Source: Chloroflexota bacterium
GTDB lineage: Bacteria > Chloroflexota > Dehalococcoidia > Plut-88900
NCBI GenBank assembly: GCA_022572865.1
Contig: JACZVB010000018.1
Span: 1 to 10,425 of the forward strand
Direction: 5' to 3'
Length of the DNA: 10,425 bases
Under the pieces are notes generated by a model. The model did not search any database, was not told the DNA's origin, and saw only the letters and a list, made by a program, of their open reading frames with translations. Numbering within the stretch: position 1 is the stretch's first letter; every line of letters begins with the position of its first letter. Shown here piece by piece: positions 1 through 7,170 of this stretch. The position numbers and the translations under genes were made by a program.

Positions 1-566
1 TGATCAAGAAACCTCTGTCCCTGGGCGCTGATGAGCTGATTCTGTTGCAGGACGACGCCTTCGAAGATGGTGATGATTACGTCACAGCCTATGCCCTGGC
101 CGCAGCCATCAAGAAGATTGGTGAGTACGACCTCATCATCTGCGGGCGTCAGGCCTCCGATTTCGACTCCGGCGTGGTGGGGGCAGGCATTGGCGAGATA
201 CTGGGCCTGCCCGTGATCACTATAGCCCGGGACATTAAGATGACCGATGGGGTCATCCGGGTAGAGCGGGTCGTACCCGATGGATACGAGGTGGTGGAGG
301 CGTCCCCTCCGGTTGTGGTGACGGTGAGCAACGAGCTTGGACAGCCCCGATATCCGACGCTGAGGGGCATCATGGCCGCCGGCAGAAAACAGCCGACTGT
401 CTGGTCTGCACAGGACCTGGGCCTGGACACTACCGCCTCCAGGATGAAGCTCCTGAAGCTTTACCAACCCGATAAGATCTCCCAGTGCGAATTCATCGAG
501 GGGGGGAGCCCTGCTGAGGCAGGTGTCAACCTGGCCCTCAAACTCAGAGAAGCAAAGATCATCTAG
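1..566 (+). CDS. etfB: Electron transfer flavoprotein subunit beta, 3' part (5' end outside window)
   Basis: The reading frame is open from base 3 to the TAG at 564-566, giving about 187 residues. EtfB is usually about 250-260 residues, so some 65-75 N-terminal residues lie outside the window. EtfB forms a heterodimer with EtfA, contributes the AMP-binding or second-flavin site, and carries electrons from flavin dehydrogenases. Visible family signatures are the segment YALAAAIKKIGEYDLIICGRQ, the AMP/FAD loop region DFDSGVVGAGIGEILGLP, the RYPTLRGIMAAGRK stretch and a C-terminal tail ending in LALKLREAKII. The usual loop reads close to DGDTAQVGPxxAExLGxP; here the T-A-Q part is S-G-V, so the cofactor site may differ somewhat. 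A TTG at 45 is internal and is not a real start. etfA follows after 33 bases, so the two are surely co-transcribed. Family assignment is firm; the physiological donor cannot be read from this. Confidence 0.95.
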   Translation, partial: IKKPLSLGADELILLQDDAFEDGDDYVTAYALAAAIKKIGEYDLIICGRQASDFDSGVVGAGIGEILGLPVITIARDIKMTDGVIRVERVVPDGYEVVEASPPVVVTVSNELGQPRYPTLRGIMAAGRKQPTVWSAQDLGLDTTASRMKLLKLYQPDKISQCEFIEGGSPAEAGVNLALKLREAKII

Positions 567-599
567 ACCCTGGTCCCACGACGAAGGAGGAACGTCCTC

Positions 600-1604
600 A
601 TGGCCGAAAGTAAAGGAGTGCTGGTTTTTGGCGAAGTGGCCGATGGTGCCCTAAGCAGCACCACCAAGGAACTGCTCGGCAAGGGCAGCGAACTGGCCCA
701 GGCCCTTGGGGAGGACCTGATAGGCGTGGTCCTGGGTGGGGATGTGCAAGGCCCGGCTCAGGAGATGATCGCCGGCGGCGCAGGCAAAGTATATGCTGCC
801 GGAGACTCCATACCGGCAGAATACGACCCGGATATATACGTAGCGGCCCTGGCCAATCTGTGTAAAGAGATCTCCCCCAATATTCTATTGTTGGGTCACA
901 CCGTCATTGGGAGGGACCTTGCCCCCAGGCTGGCCTTCCGCCTGGACACTGCGGTGGGGACAGACTGCATCGACCTGTCCATCGATCCCGATTCTAAATT
1001 GATGGTGCAGTCCAGACCGGTCTACGGGGGTAATGCCCAGGCAGAAGTCGTTGTCGAATCCGCCCGGCCCCAGATGGCGACGGTCAGGCCCAAGACGATG
1101 ACCCCCCTGGAGGCAGACCCGTCCAGGAGTGGGGACGTGGTATCTTGGGAGCCTGGTGTAGACGCCTCTACATCCAGGACTAAGGTTGTGGACAGGGTCA
1201 GCGCTGAGGCGACAGGCATGAAATTGGAAGAGGCCCCGGCCATCGTCGCCGGTGGCCGGGGGCTTGGCAGCGCTGAGGCGTTCAAGGAGCTAGAGGGCTT
1301 GGCCACCACCCTGGGTGGCCTGGTTGGCGCTACCAGGGCCGCCTGTGATTCCGGCTTCATATCCCCATCGGTCCAGATCGGCATCACCGGCAAGGTAGTA
1401 AGCCCAAACCTGTACATAGCAGTGGCCCTGTCTGGGGCCAGTCAGCACATGTCCGGCTGCCTCGGCTCCAAGGTGATAGTAGCCATCAACAAAGACCAGG
1501 ACGCCAATGTTTTTAAGGACTCCCAGTACGGGGTAGTGGGAGATTACAAGGAGATACTTCCCGCCTTTCACGAGAAGTGCAAAGAGCTTCTCTCCTCCTC
1601 ATAG
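600..1604 (+). CDS. etfA: Electron transfer flavoprotein subunit alpha
   Basis: 334 residues, the usual EtfA length. The ATG at 600 is preceded by AAGGAGG (584-590) at 9-base spacing, which fixes the start. The N-terminal domain (about 1-190) is the typical ETF alpha/beta fold. The C-terminal FAD domain is well conserved: GGRGL at 218-222, GATRAA at 243-248 with the conserved Arg246, QIGITGK at 259-265, SGASQH at 278-283 and the INKDQDANVF stretch at 296-305 that normally contacts the flavin. It binds the electron-transferring FAD and pairs with EtfB to pass electrons between acyl-CoA-type dehydrogenases and ETF:quinone oxidoreductase, or to take part in bifurcation; which one cannot be decided here. 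No dehydrogenase or EtfQO (FixC) gene lies beside it in the window. The SD is strong and the gene follows etfB by 33 bases, indicating one operon. Confidence 0.97.
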   Translation: MAESKGVLVFGEVADGALSSTTKELLGKGSELAQALGEDLIGVVLGGDVQGPAQEMIAGGAGKVYAAGDSIPAEYDPDIYVAALANLCKEISPNILLLGHTVIGRDLAPRLAFRLDTAVGTDCIDLSIDPDSKLMVQSRPVYGGNAQAEVVVESARPQMATVRPKTMTPLEADPSRSGDVVSWEPGVDASTSRTKVVDRVSAEATGMKLEEAPAIVAGGRGLGSAEAFKELEGLATTLGGLVGATRAACDSGFISPSVQIGITGKVVSPNLYIAVALSGASQHMSGCLGSKVIVAINKDQDANVFKDSQYGVVGDYKEILPAFHEKCKELLSSS

Positions 1605-1651
1605 GCAGGAGGAAAGGGCCCGGCCACTCAATCAAGGAGTTTTCTATCAGT

Positions 1652-1665
1652 TCTGGCTAGCCAGA
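1652..1665. repeat. Perfect 14-bp palindrome between etfA and the CxxC gene
   Basis: TCTGGCTAGCCAGA is its own reverse complement. It lies in the 97-base gap after etfA, about 37 bases before the next start. No T-run follows, so it is not an obvious terminator. It could be a protein-binding site, an RNA hairpin or chance; nothing in the sequence decides. Confidence 0.35.
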
Positions 1666-1701
1666 CGGCCTTAGGAAACCCATAGCAGGAAGAGGGTGCC
1701 C

Positions 1702-2145
1702 ATGGACGGTGATTTCCGATTCGATCCGGATGAGCTCGCCAGCAGTATAGAGTCCGCTCAGGTCATCTCGATATTCTTTCCCCTTCTCCGAAAATCCCTG
1801 ATCCTGGACACAAGGATCGACATCGAGGACGGCCCGATGGTGAAGGTGGTTCCCATGGTAGACTCCCTCGAGGAGCGATGTCGGGCTCTGAAGAGGCTGA
1901 GGCCCCGGCTCCCCCGCCTAACGCCCGAAGACGTTACATTCATCCCCTGGCCCAAGTACGTTAGCAGCCTCAAGCGCCTGGGGTTGTGGGACAAGATCGT
2001 GCAGCGGGTAGCGGCCACGGGTTCTAAGGATGCGGTGGGAAAGTGCAACCGGTGCTACCAGACCCTGGTGGACCTGGACGGCGCGGAGCTGGCCGCAGTG
2101 ATCAAAGGAGAGAACTACTACACTCTCTGGGAGGCCCACAGGTAG
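1702..2145 (+). CDS. Conserved-looking hypothetical protein with CxxC motif, downstream of etfBA
   Basis: I do not recognise the family. From the ATG at 1702 it is 147 residues; an in-frame GTG at 1696 would add two. The ATG is preferred because GAGG (1692-1695, within AGGAAGAGG) then sits 6 bases away. The protein is soluble-looking, with no signal peptide or membrane segment. The N-terminal part is acidic and hydrophobic (SAQVISIFFPLLRKSLILD, roughly 18-36); the middle is rich in Arg/Leu/Pro (60-75); a tryptophan-containing stretch IPWPKYVSSLKRLGLWDKI follows (81-99). C115 and C118 form a CNRC pair in a KCNRCYQTLVDLDGAELAA context, with one further Cys at about 60. A single CxxC could be a redox pair or half of a metal site completed by a partner. 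It lies 97 bases after etfA on the same strand and before a terminator, so it may be part of the etf transcription unit. Its role is unknown. Confidence 0.75.
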   Translation: MDGDFRFDPDELASSIESAQVISIFFPLLRKSLILDTRIDIEDGPMVKVVPMVDSLEERCRALKRLRPRLPRLTPEDVTFIPWPKYVSSLKRLGLWDKIVQRVAATGSKDAVGKCNRCYQTLVDLDGAELAAVIKGENYYTLWEAHR

Positions 2146-2171
2146 CCGTTCGACTATAGATGGAAAGAGCC

Positions 2172-2207
2172 AGGGGCCCGACTGCTGACGTCGGCCCCTC
2201 TATTTAT
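2172..2207. terminator. Probable transcription terminator between convergent genes
   Basis: AGGGGCC-C-GAC (2172-2182) pairs with GTCGGCCCCT (2190-2199), a 10-bp G+C-rich stem with one bulged C and a 7-base loop. It is followed on the plus strand by TCTATTTAT, a weak U-tract. It sits 26 bases after the stop of the CxxC gene and 80 bases beyond the minus-strand EF-G-like stop, so it could serve both convergent transcripts. The modest U-tract makes it less certain than the terminator at 7801. Confidence 0.6.
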
Positions 2208-2279
2208 CCGGTAGGCGAGCTAACGGGTTAAGTAACCAATTTGCCTGGTACTTGACTGCGGCAAGGCTTGCCTGTGGGG

Positions 2280-4343
2280 TTAAGAGGCCGATTTCTGGGC
2301 CTTCTCGACGACTTTCTGGGTTATATGGGAAGGGACCTCATCGTATCGGACAAACTGAGTGGTGAAGGAGCCCCGGCCCTGGGTCAGAGACCTGAGGTCT
2401 ACGGCGTATCTCACAATTTCTGCCATGGGGGCCTCGGCCTCGATGACCGTCATTCCATCCTGAGGAATCATCCCCAGCACCCTGCCCCTCTTGGTGTTCA
2501 GGTCTCCTATAACGTCGCCGGTGAAGCTATCGGGGACGGTGATTTTTAAACTCATGACCGGTTCCAGCAGGGCCGGATTCGCGTCGGCCGCCCCTTTCTT
2601 GAATGCGTGAGAGCCGGCTATCTTAAAAGACATGTCCGATGAGTCCACCGGATGGGAGCTGCCGTCGTACAGGGTTACCTTCAAGTCCACCATCGGGTAC
2701 CGGGCCAGCACTCCCTCCTTGGCCGCCTCCATAACCCCCTTCTCCACTGCGGGAATGTAGTTCTTGGGCACATTGCCCCCGACTACCTTGTGTACGAACT
2801 CCACCCCCGCACCCCTGCCCTGGGGCTCCATTCGTAAGAGGACGTGACCGTACTGGCCATGACCTCCCGTCTGCTTCTTGTGCTTGTACTCCGTCTCTAT
2901 GGGCACGGTGATGGTCTCCATGTAGGGGACCCGGGGCGCCTCCGTCGTCACCTCTACCGAGAACTTGCGCTGCAGTTTTTGTACCGTGATGTTGATATGG
3001 GACTCGCCCATTACCCAGAGCAGGGTTTCGCCGGTGTCCGGCTCCTTCTCCACCCTCAGGGTCGGGTCCTCCTCCACCAGCTTCGACAGGGAGGTGCCCA
3101 TTTTATCTACGTCGGCCTTGGTCTTGGCAAAAACCGCCACCGCCAGGGGCGAGGGCGGAAACTCCACCTTTGGAAGGGCCAGGGGGCGGTCTTTGTTGCA
3201 AAGGGTATCTCCGGTGCTGCTCTCTGACAGCTTGCCCACGGCGCCTATGTCCCCTGCCACTACATGAGGCGCAGGTTCCTGGGACTTCCCCCGGGCCGTG
3301 AACAGCTGGGAGACCCGCTCTGTGGTGCTCTTATCCGCGTTCCAGACCTGGGAATCGCTGTAGAAGGTGTTGGAACAGACGCGAAAGTATGAGAGCTTGC
3401 CAACGTAGGGGTCGGCGGTGGTCTTGAAGATGAAGACCGCCAGGGGAGCGCTGCCATCCCCCTCCAGGGTAACCTCTTCATGGCTGAGCAGGTCCGTGGC
3501 CACTGCTGTGGGCCTCTCCAGCGGGGAGGGAAGGTAGGCGCAGATGGCGTCCATTATGCGGCCTACGCCGATGTTCTTCAGGGCGGAGGAGGCCAATACC
3601 GGCACTATGGCCCCGGACTTGGTCCCTTTGGCCAGGCCCATGACCAGCTCATCTTCGGTCAGCTCTTCCCCTTCCAGGTATTTCATCGTCAGTTCATCGT
3701 CGACCTCGGCGATGGCCTCGGTCATCGTGTCCCTGAGCTGGTTGGCCTGGTCTGTAAGGTCTGCCGGCGCATCCTCTTCCTTACCATCGGGGCCGTAGGC
3801 CTTCATGGAGATCAGATCGATCACACCCTTGAAGCTGGACTCTGCGCCGACAGGTGTCTGGACCGCGATGCACTTCCTGCCGAATCGCTGCCTGATGGCC
3901 TCGAGGGTTTGGTGAAAGTCGGCGTTTTCTCTGTCCATCTTGTTAAGGATGATAACAGTGGGGAGGTCTCTCTTCTTGATCTCTCTCCACATGAACTCCG
4001 TGCCCACCTCGATACCCGAGGCGGTGCACAGCACCAGGACAGCGGCATCGGCCACCTGGAGGGCGGCCACAACCTCCCCCACGAAATCGGCGTACCCGGG
4101 GGTGTCTATCAAATTGATCTTAGTGTCGTTCCATTCATAGGGGAGAAGGGAGATCTGGATACTGGAAGTACGGCGGACCTCTTCAGGTTCGTAATCGGAT
4201 GTGGTGGTGCCGGTGTCTACCTTACCCAGGCGGTTTATGTGGCCTGCGTTGAACAACATCGCCTCGGAGAGAGAAGTCTTGCCGGCGCCGCTGTGGGAAA
4301 GAAGCACGACGTTTCTTATAGCATCAGGCTTATAGCTCCGCAT
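2280..4343 (-). CDS. Elongation factor G-like translational GTPase (EF-G-2/FusA2 type)
   Basis: 687 residues, full EF-G length. The ATG (complement 4341-4343) has a GGGGAGG SD (complement 4354-4360) 10 bases upstream. Domains in order: GTPase about 10-275, domain II about 295-390, III about 395-470, IV about 475-595, V about 597-680. G motifs: P-loop HSGAGKT (17-23), DTPGY (80-84), NKMD (134-137), SAL (253-255). Domain IV keeps GGHGQYGHV (493-501) and the tip loop around H564 in HPVDSSDMSFKIAGS, the His aligned with the translocation-critical His of EF-G. Canonical EF-G has AHIDAGKT and DTPGH; here the P-loop Asp is Gly and the G3 His is Tyr, as I recall for Thermus EF-G-2. It is therefore probably the paralogue rather than main FusA, acting on the ribosome in translocation, recycling or a special condition. 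No str operon genes (rpsL, rpsG, tuf) are beside it. Confidence 0.92.
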   Translation of the reverse strand: MRSYKPDAIRNVVLLSHSGAGKTSLSEAMLFNAGHINRLGKVDTGTTTSDYEPEEVRRTSSIQISLLPYEWNDTKINLIDTPGYADFVGEVVAALQVADAAVLVLCTASGIEVGTEFMWREIKKRDLPTVIILNKMDRENADFHQTLEAIRQRFGRKCIAVQTPVGAESSFKGVIDLISMKAYGPDGKEEDAPADLTDQANQLRDTMTEAIAEVDDELTMKYLEGEELTEDELVMGLAKGTKSGAIVPVLASSALKNIGVGRIMDAICAYLPSPLERPTAVATDLLSHEEVTLEGDGSAPLAVFIFKTTADPYVGKLSYFRVCSNTFYSDSQVWNADKSTTERVSQLFTARGKSQEPAPHVVAGDIGAVGKLSESSTGDTLCNKDRPLALPKVEFPPSPLAVAVFAKTKADVDKMGTSLSKLVEEDPTLRVEKEPDTGETLLWVMGESHINITVQKLQRKFSVEVTTEAPRVPYMETITVPIETEYKHKKQTGGHGQYGHVLLRMEPQGRGAGVEFVHKVVGGNVPKNYIPAVEKGVMEAAKEGVLARYPMVDLKVTLYDGSSHPVDSSDMSFKIAGSHAFKKGAADANPALLEPVMSLKITVPDSFTGDVIGDLNTKRGRVLGMIPQDGMTVIEAEAPMAEIVRYAVDLRSLTQGRGSFTTQFVRYDEVPSHITQKVVEKAQKSAS

Positions 4344-4368
4344 AACACACCTACCTCCCCTAATGTGT

Positions 4369-4382
4369 TTAGCAAAAGCTAA
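4369..4382. repeat. Inverted repeat overlapping the predicted EF-G-like transcription start
   Basis: TTAGC-AAAA-GCTAA is a perfect 5+4+5 inverted repeat. On the minus strand it lies directly after the predicted -10 box (complement 4382-4387), covering the likely start point. It could be an operator or a small 5' hairpin in the EF-G-like mRNA. Confidence 0.4.
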
Positions 4383-4410
4383 TTCTAGAGGAACCTTCCG
4401 TCCCCTGCAA
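4382..4410 (-). promoter_or_regulatory. Candidate sigma-70-type promoter for the EF-G-like gene
   Basis: Read on the minus strand: TTGCAG (complement 4405-4410), a 17-base spacer, then TAGAAT (complement 4382-4387). The -10 matches five of six consensus bases; the -35 matches only TTG. A start near 4375 would give a leader of about 30 bases containing the SD. No convincing plus-strand promoter for the divergent gene at 4446 was seen in this gap. Confidence 0.45.
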
Positions 4411-4445
4411 CCACCAGCGGCCCTTCTTTAGGGGAAAGATGGCCT

Positions 4446-5744
4446 ATGGGGCTATGCTATCCTTTTTTAGGGGGTATGTTCACTCTGATACACAGGGCCG
4501 TATTATCATTTTTCCGCTCCAGGGCGCTGAGGCGCGGCGCCCTGGGCCTAGTAGCGATATTCCTCCTGGTGTTCCTGGCGTCCAGCTCGGGGCCGGAGGA
4601 TAGGATCGGCGATATCGTAGGGGACCGGGGCTACAACCTGCTGTCCTGGGAGCTCAGCAACTTCTTTGACAAGTGGGTTCACAAAGCGACCTCGATATTC
4701 GGGGGCGATGGCGGGTCAAACGAGCGAAGCCTGGCCAGGGTGGAAGAGTACTTCAGGCTGAATCAGGAGATAGATCTGCTGGATGGCGATATCTCTCGCT
4801 CGATATCGAGGGGTGAGGGAGACGTAGGACCGCTGCTGGAACGACGCCAGGGCCTGGACACGAAACGGAGGAGGCTGCGGAACGAGGTGGAGGAGATAAT
4901 AGAGGGCCAGATAAGCAAGGCGCTGGCCCGGGAAGGCCTCTCCTGGAAGTTGCCTTTCCTGGATTCAGATGGATACCTGTTTCCGCCGGTGGACTTTCGG
5001 TTCGATGACTCTCCGGCCCTGCTGGCCCTGTCCCCTCGGGACCAGATCGATCTGATCTCTACACGGCTCCTGGACCCCGACATTACCCTAGATAGCAGAG
5101 TAGAGATAGAGCTGGGAATCGAGGAAGGAGACAACATCTCGGCCCTGGTCACGGGCACCGGTGGTGTGGCCACCTTCCCCAGCGTTATACCCAACTCCAT
5201 TTCCATCAGGAGGACCCTGCGCATCGTGGCCCACGAATGGGTGCACCACTACATGATCTTCCATCCCCTGGGCCTAAACTACTGGGCCGATGCCGACATG
5301 ATCAGCGTGAACGAGACCATCGCAAACGTCATCGGCGACCAGATAGGGGATGCCGTGTTCCAGGCCTACTACGCAGGCCGGATGGATGACCCGGACCGGG
5401 AGCAGGACACAGTTTCCGGCGAGGACGACTTCGATTTCAACCGCGTGATGCGGGAGACCAGGTTGAGGGTCGACGAGTTGCTGGCCGAGGGTAAGGTGGA
5501 GGAGGCCGAGAGGTTCATGGAAGAGCGTAGGCTCTTCATAGCGGAGAATGGCATCTTTCTTCGCAGGTTGAATCAGGCCTTCTTCGCCTTCAACGGCACC
5601 TACGCCGACCGTCCCGACTCGGTGAGCCCTATCGGTGGGCAGGTGAAGGAGGTCAGGGCCGGGAGCAGGTCGGTTAAGGATTTCATTGGAACGGTGTCCC
5701 GGGTATCGAGCTACCAGGAGTTTCTGGAGCTGCTGGAACAGTAG
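4446..5744 (+). CDS. Membrane-anchored HExxH protein, putative zinc metallopeptidase
   Basis: 432 residues; I do not recognise a named family. The ATG at 4446 has AGGGGAAAG (4430-4438) 7 bases upstream. An in-frame ATG at 4476 has its G-run almost touching the start and is less likely. Basic residues followed by a hydrophobic segment (about 31-47, GALGLVAIFLLVFLASS) predict an N-terminal anchor, placing the rest outside the cytoplasm. Residues about 95-165 are highly charged and probably helical. HEWVH at 263-267 follows a strand-like VATFPSVIP segment; a candidate third ligand, E290 in NETIANVIGDQIG, lies 23 residues on, the arrangement of gluzincins. The end (about 374-432: LNQAFFAFNGTYAD, then a Lys/Arg-containing helix and EFLELLEQ) recalls the DUF2265/PF10023 putative aminopeptidases, but this is a weak impression. 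It is divergent from the EF-G-like gene and 138 bases before the CoA-transferase. Substrate unknown. Confidence 0.8.
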   Translation: MGLCYPFLGGMFTLIHRAVLSFFRSRALRRGALGLVAIFLLVFLASSSGPEDRIGDIVGDRGYNLLSWELSNFFDKWVHKATSIFGGDGGSNERSLARVEEYFRLNQEIDLLDGDISRSISRGEGDVGPLLERRQGLDTKRRRLRNEVEEIIEGQISKALAREGLSWKLPFLDSDGYLFPPVDFRFDDSPALLALSPRDQIDLISTRLLDPDITLDSRVEIELGIEEGDNISALVTGTGGVATFPSVIPNSISIRRTLRIVAHEWVHHYMIFHPLGLNYWADADMISVNETIANVIGDQIGDAVFQAYYAGRMDDPDREQDTVSGEDDFDFNRVMRETRLRVDELLAEGKVEEAERFMEERRLFIAENGIFLRRLNQAFFAFNGTYADRPDSVSPIGGQVKEVRAGSRSVKDFIGTVSRVSSYQEFLELLEQ

Positions 5745-5765
5745 CGGGCGAAGGCGCTGGAAGAA

Positions 5766-5797
5766 TTGAGATGCATCCAGGGAAGCTATAGTAGAAT
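5766..5797 (+). promoter_or_regulatory. Weak candidate promoter upstream of the CoA-transferase
   Basis: TTGAGA (5766-5771) is followed by overlapping -10-like boxes TATAGT (5787-5792, 15-base spacer) and TAGAAT (5792-5797, 20-base spacer). Neither spacing is ideal, so this is a tentative call. It lies just after the stop of the HExxH gene and about 85 bases before the next start. Confidence 0.3.
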
Positions 5798-5882
5798 ACC
5801 CTGTCGACGGGCCTGAGGTCCAGGTGAATGCCCATTGGCGAATGGTTCTGGGTCTGTAGAGACATCTTGAAAGGAGAAACGA

Positions 5883-7061
5883 GTGGCGGGACCACTGGAG
5901 GGAATCAGGGTTCTTGACCTGACCAGGGTTTTGGCGGGGCCTTACGCCACCATGGTCCTCTGTGACCTGGGGGCCGAGGTGATCAAGGTGGAGCGGCCCG
6001 ATGGCGGGGATATGGCCCGGGGCACGGGACCCTTCATAGACGGCGAAAGCTCCTATTTCCTGAGCCTCAACCGGGGCAAGAAGAGCGTTATCCTGGACCT
6101 GAAGGACGAGCAGGGGAAAAGGCTGTTCCTTGAGCTGGTGAAGAAGTGCGATGTCCTGGTTGAGAACTTCGTCCCCGGGGTCATGGACCGGCTGGGGGTG
6201 GGGTATGAGGTGGTCAAAGAGCACAACCCTCGCATCATCTACGCATCGGTCTCGGGATTTGGGCAGACGGGTCCCTATACCAAGAGGCCGGCCCTGGACA
6301 TCATCGTCCAGGGAATGGGCGGTATGATAAGCATCACGGGTGAGCCGGGTGGGCCGCCCATACGCCCCGGGGCCTCTCTGGGCGACATAGCGGCGGGCCT
6401 CTTTACGGCCGTCGGTATACTGGCCGCGCTGCACGAGAGGGAGCGGAGCGGCCAGGGCCAGATGCTGGACGTGGCCATGCTGGACTGCCAGCTAGCCTTG
6501 CTGGAGAACGCCTTCGCCAGGTATTTCGCCACCGGCCAGGTGCCGGGCCCGATAGGCACTAGGCATCCCGTCACCACCCCATTTCAGGTGTATGAGACCA
6601 GTGATGGACGTATAACCGTCGCCTTCGTAGGAGGGGCAAAGGACCAGTGGCCCCTGTTTTGCGCCCTCCTGGACCGGGTGGACCTGATAGACGATGAGCG
6701 TTTCCAGAACAGCTGGTCCCGCACCCAGCACTACGACGAGCTGAACCCGATGATAGTAGAAGGGATGAAGAAAAAGACCTCCGGCCAGTGGTTGAAGGAG
6801 CTGGAGGAGGCCCGCATACCCTGCGGCCCGGTAAACGATATAATCCAGGTGGCCCAGGACCCTCAGGTGCGGGCCCGAGATATGATAACGGAGGTGCCTC
6901 ACCCCAAAGGGGGGAGTGTGAAGGTGGTAAACAGCCCCATCAAACTGTCCAGGACCCCTGCCCTGGTCAAGGGCCCGGCGCCGGGCCACGGGGCCCACAC
7001 CAAGGCGGTACTGGAGGAGCTCCTGGGATTGGATAGCGACGTTACCGACCCTTCTTCATAG
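5883..7061 (+). CDS. Class III CoA-transferase (CaiB/BaiF family)
   Basis: 392 residues, typical length. The GTG at 5883 is supported by AAAGGAG (5870-5876) 6 bases upstream. Family III CoA-transferases move CoA between an acyl-CoA and a free carboxylic acid through acyl-aspartyl intermediates, as interlocked cytoplasmic homodimers. Signatures: LEGIRVLDLTRVLAGPYATM (5-24), the AEVIKVERPDGGD stretch (31-43), NRGKKSVILDLK (63-74), SGFGQTGPY (124-132), the catalytic Asp168 in GASLGDIAAG, and the C-terminal IPCGPVNDI (312-320). These match formyl-CoA transferase, CaiB and alpha-methylacyl-CoA racemase relatives, but substrate cannot be assigned from sequence alone. No partner lyase, dehydrogenase or decarboxylase is adjacent; the etf genes are about 4.3 kb away on the same strand and only suggest a general acyl-CoA metabolism. 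The next gene has its own promoter, so this is likely the end of its unit. Confidence 0.95.
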   Translation: MAGPLEGIRVLDLTRVLAGPYATMVLCDLGAEVIKVERPDGGDMARGTGPFIDGESSYFLSLNRGKKSVILDLKDEQGKRLFLELVKKCDVLVENFVPGVMDRLGVGYEVVKEHNPRIIYASVSGFGQTGPYTKRPALDIIVQGMGGMISITGEPGGPPIRPGASLGDIAAGLFTAVGILAALHERERSGQGQMLDVAMLDCQLALLENAFARYFATGQVPGPIGTRHPVTTPFQVYETSDGRITVAFVGGAKDQWPLFCALLDRVDLIDDERFQNSWSRTQHYDELNPMIVEGMKKKTSGQWLKELEEARIPCGPVNDIIQVAQDPQVRARDMITEVPHPKGGSVKVVNSPIKLSRTPALVKGPAPGHGAHTKAVLEELLGLDSDVTDPSS

Positions 7062-7100
7062 GGTATGTTACGCGCATGGCGCGGGGAGAGACAGTAAACT

Positions 7101-7170
7101 TAGGGCCTGGCACTCATTGACACCTCAGAAATCGTTGCGCTAGAATGATTCTCTGGCCTCTAGGGCCTGG
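7101..7170. repeat. Direct repeat pair TAGGGCCTGG, exactly 60 bp apart, flanking a promoter
   Basis: Identical 10-mers TAGGGCCTGG occur at 7101-7110 and 7161-7170. The first is 6 bases upstream of the -35 box and the second is in the leader, running into the SD. Such a pair could be two binding sites for one regulator, but 10 bp in G+C-rich DNA may be chance. Confidence 0.3.
7117..7146 (+). promoter_or_regulatory. Sigma-70-type promoter for the DUF151 gene
   Basis: A perfect TTGACA (7117-7122), an 18-base spacer and TAGAAT (7141-7146). Transcription would start near 7153, leaving a leader of about 28 bases before the ATG at 7181. An in-frame ATG at 7145 falls inside the -10 box and so cannot be the start from this promoter. 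Confidence 0.75.

Noticed and set aside
2260..2272. GGCAAGGCTTGCC just beyond the EF-G-like stop as a terminator
   Set aside because: The pairing leaves a one-base loop (four bp in practice) and no T-run follows on the minus strand; the stem at 2172-2199 is a better candidate.
3480..4382. 300-codon open frame on the plus strand
   Set aside because: Antisense to the well-supported EF-G-like GTPase domain; His/Gly-rich composition typical of reverse-frame reading.
5274..6434. 386-codon open frame on the minus strand
   Set aside because: It lies antisense across the HExxH gene and the CoA-transferase and crosses the gap between them. Its protein has no recognisable motif, whereas both plus-strand proteins do. 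A shadow of G+C-rich codon use.
7071..7083. CGCGC-ATG-GCGCG hairpin after the CoA-transferase as a terminator
   Set aside because: Only 5 bp with a 3-base loop and no T-run on either strand.
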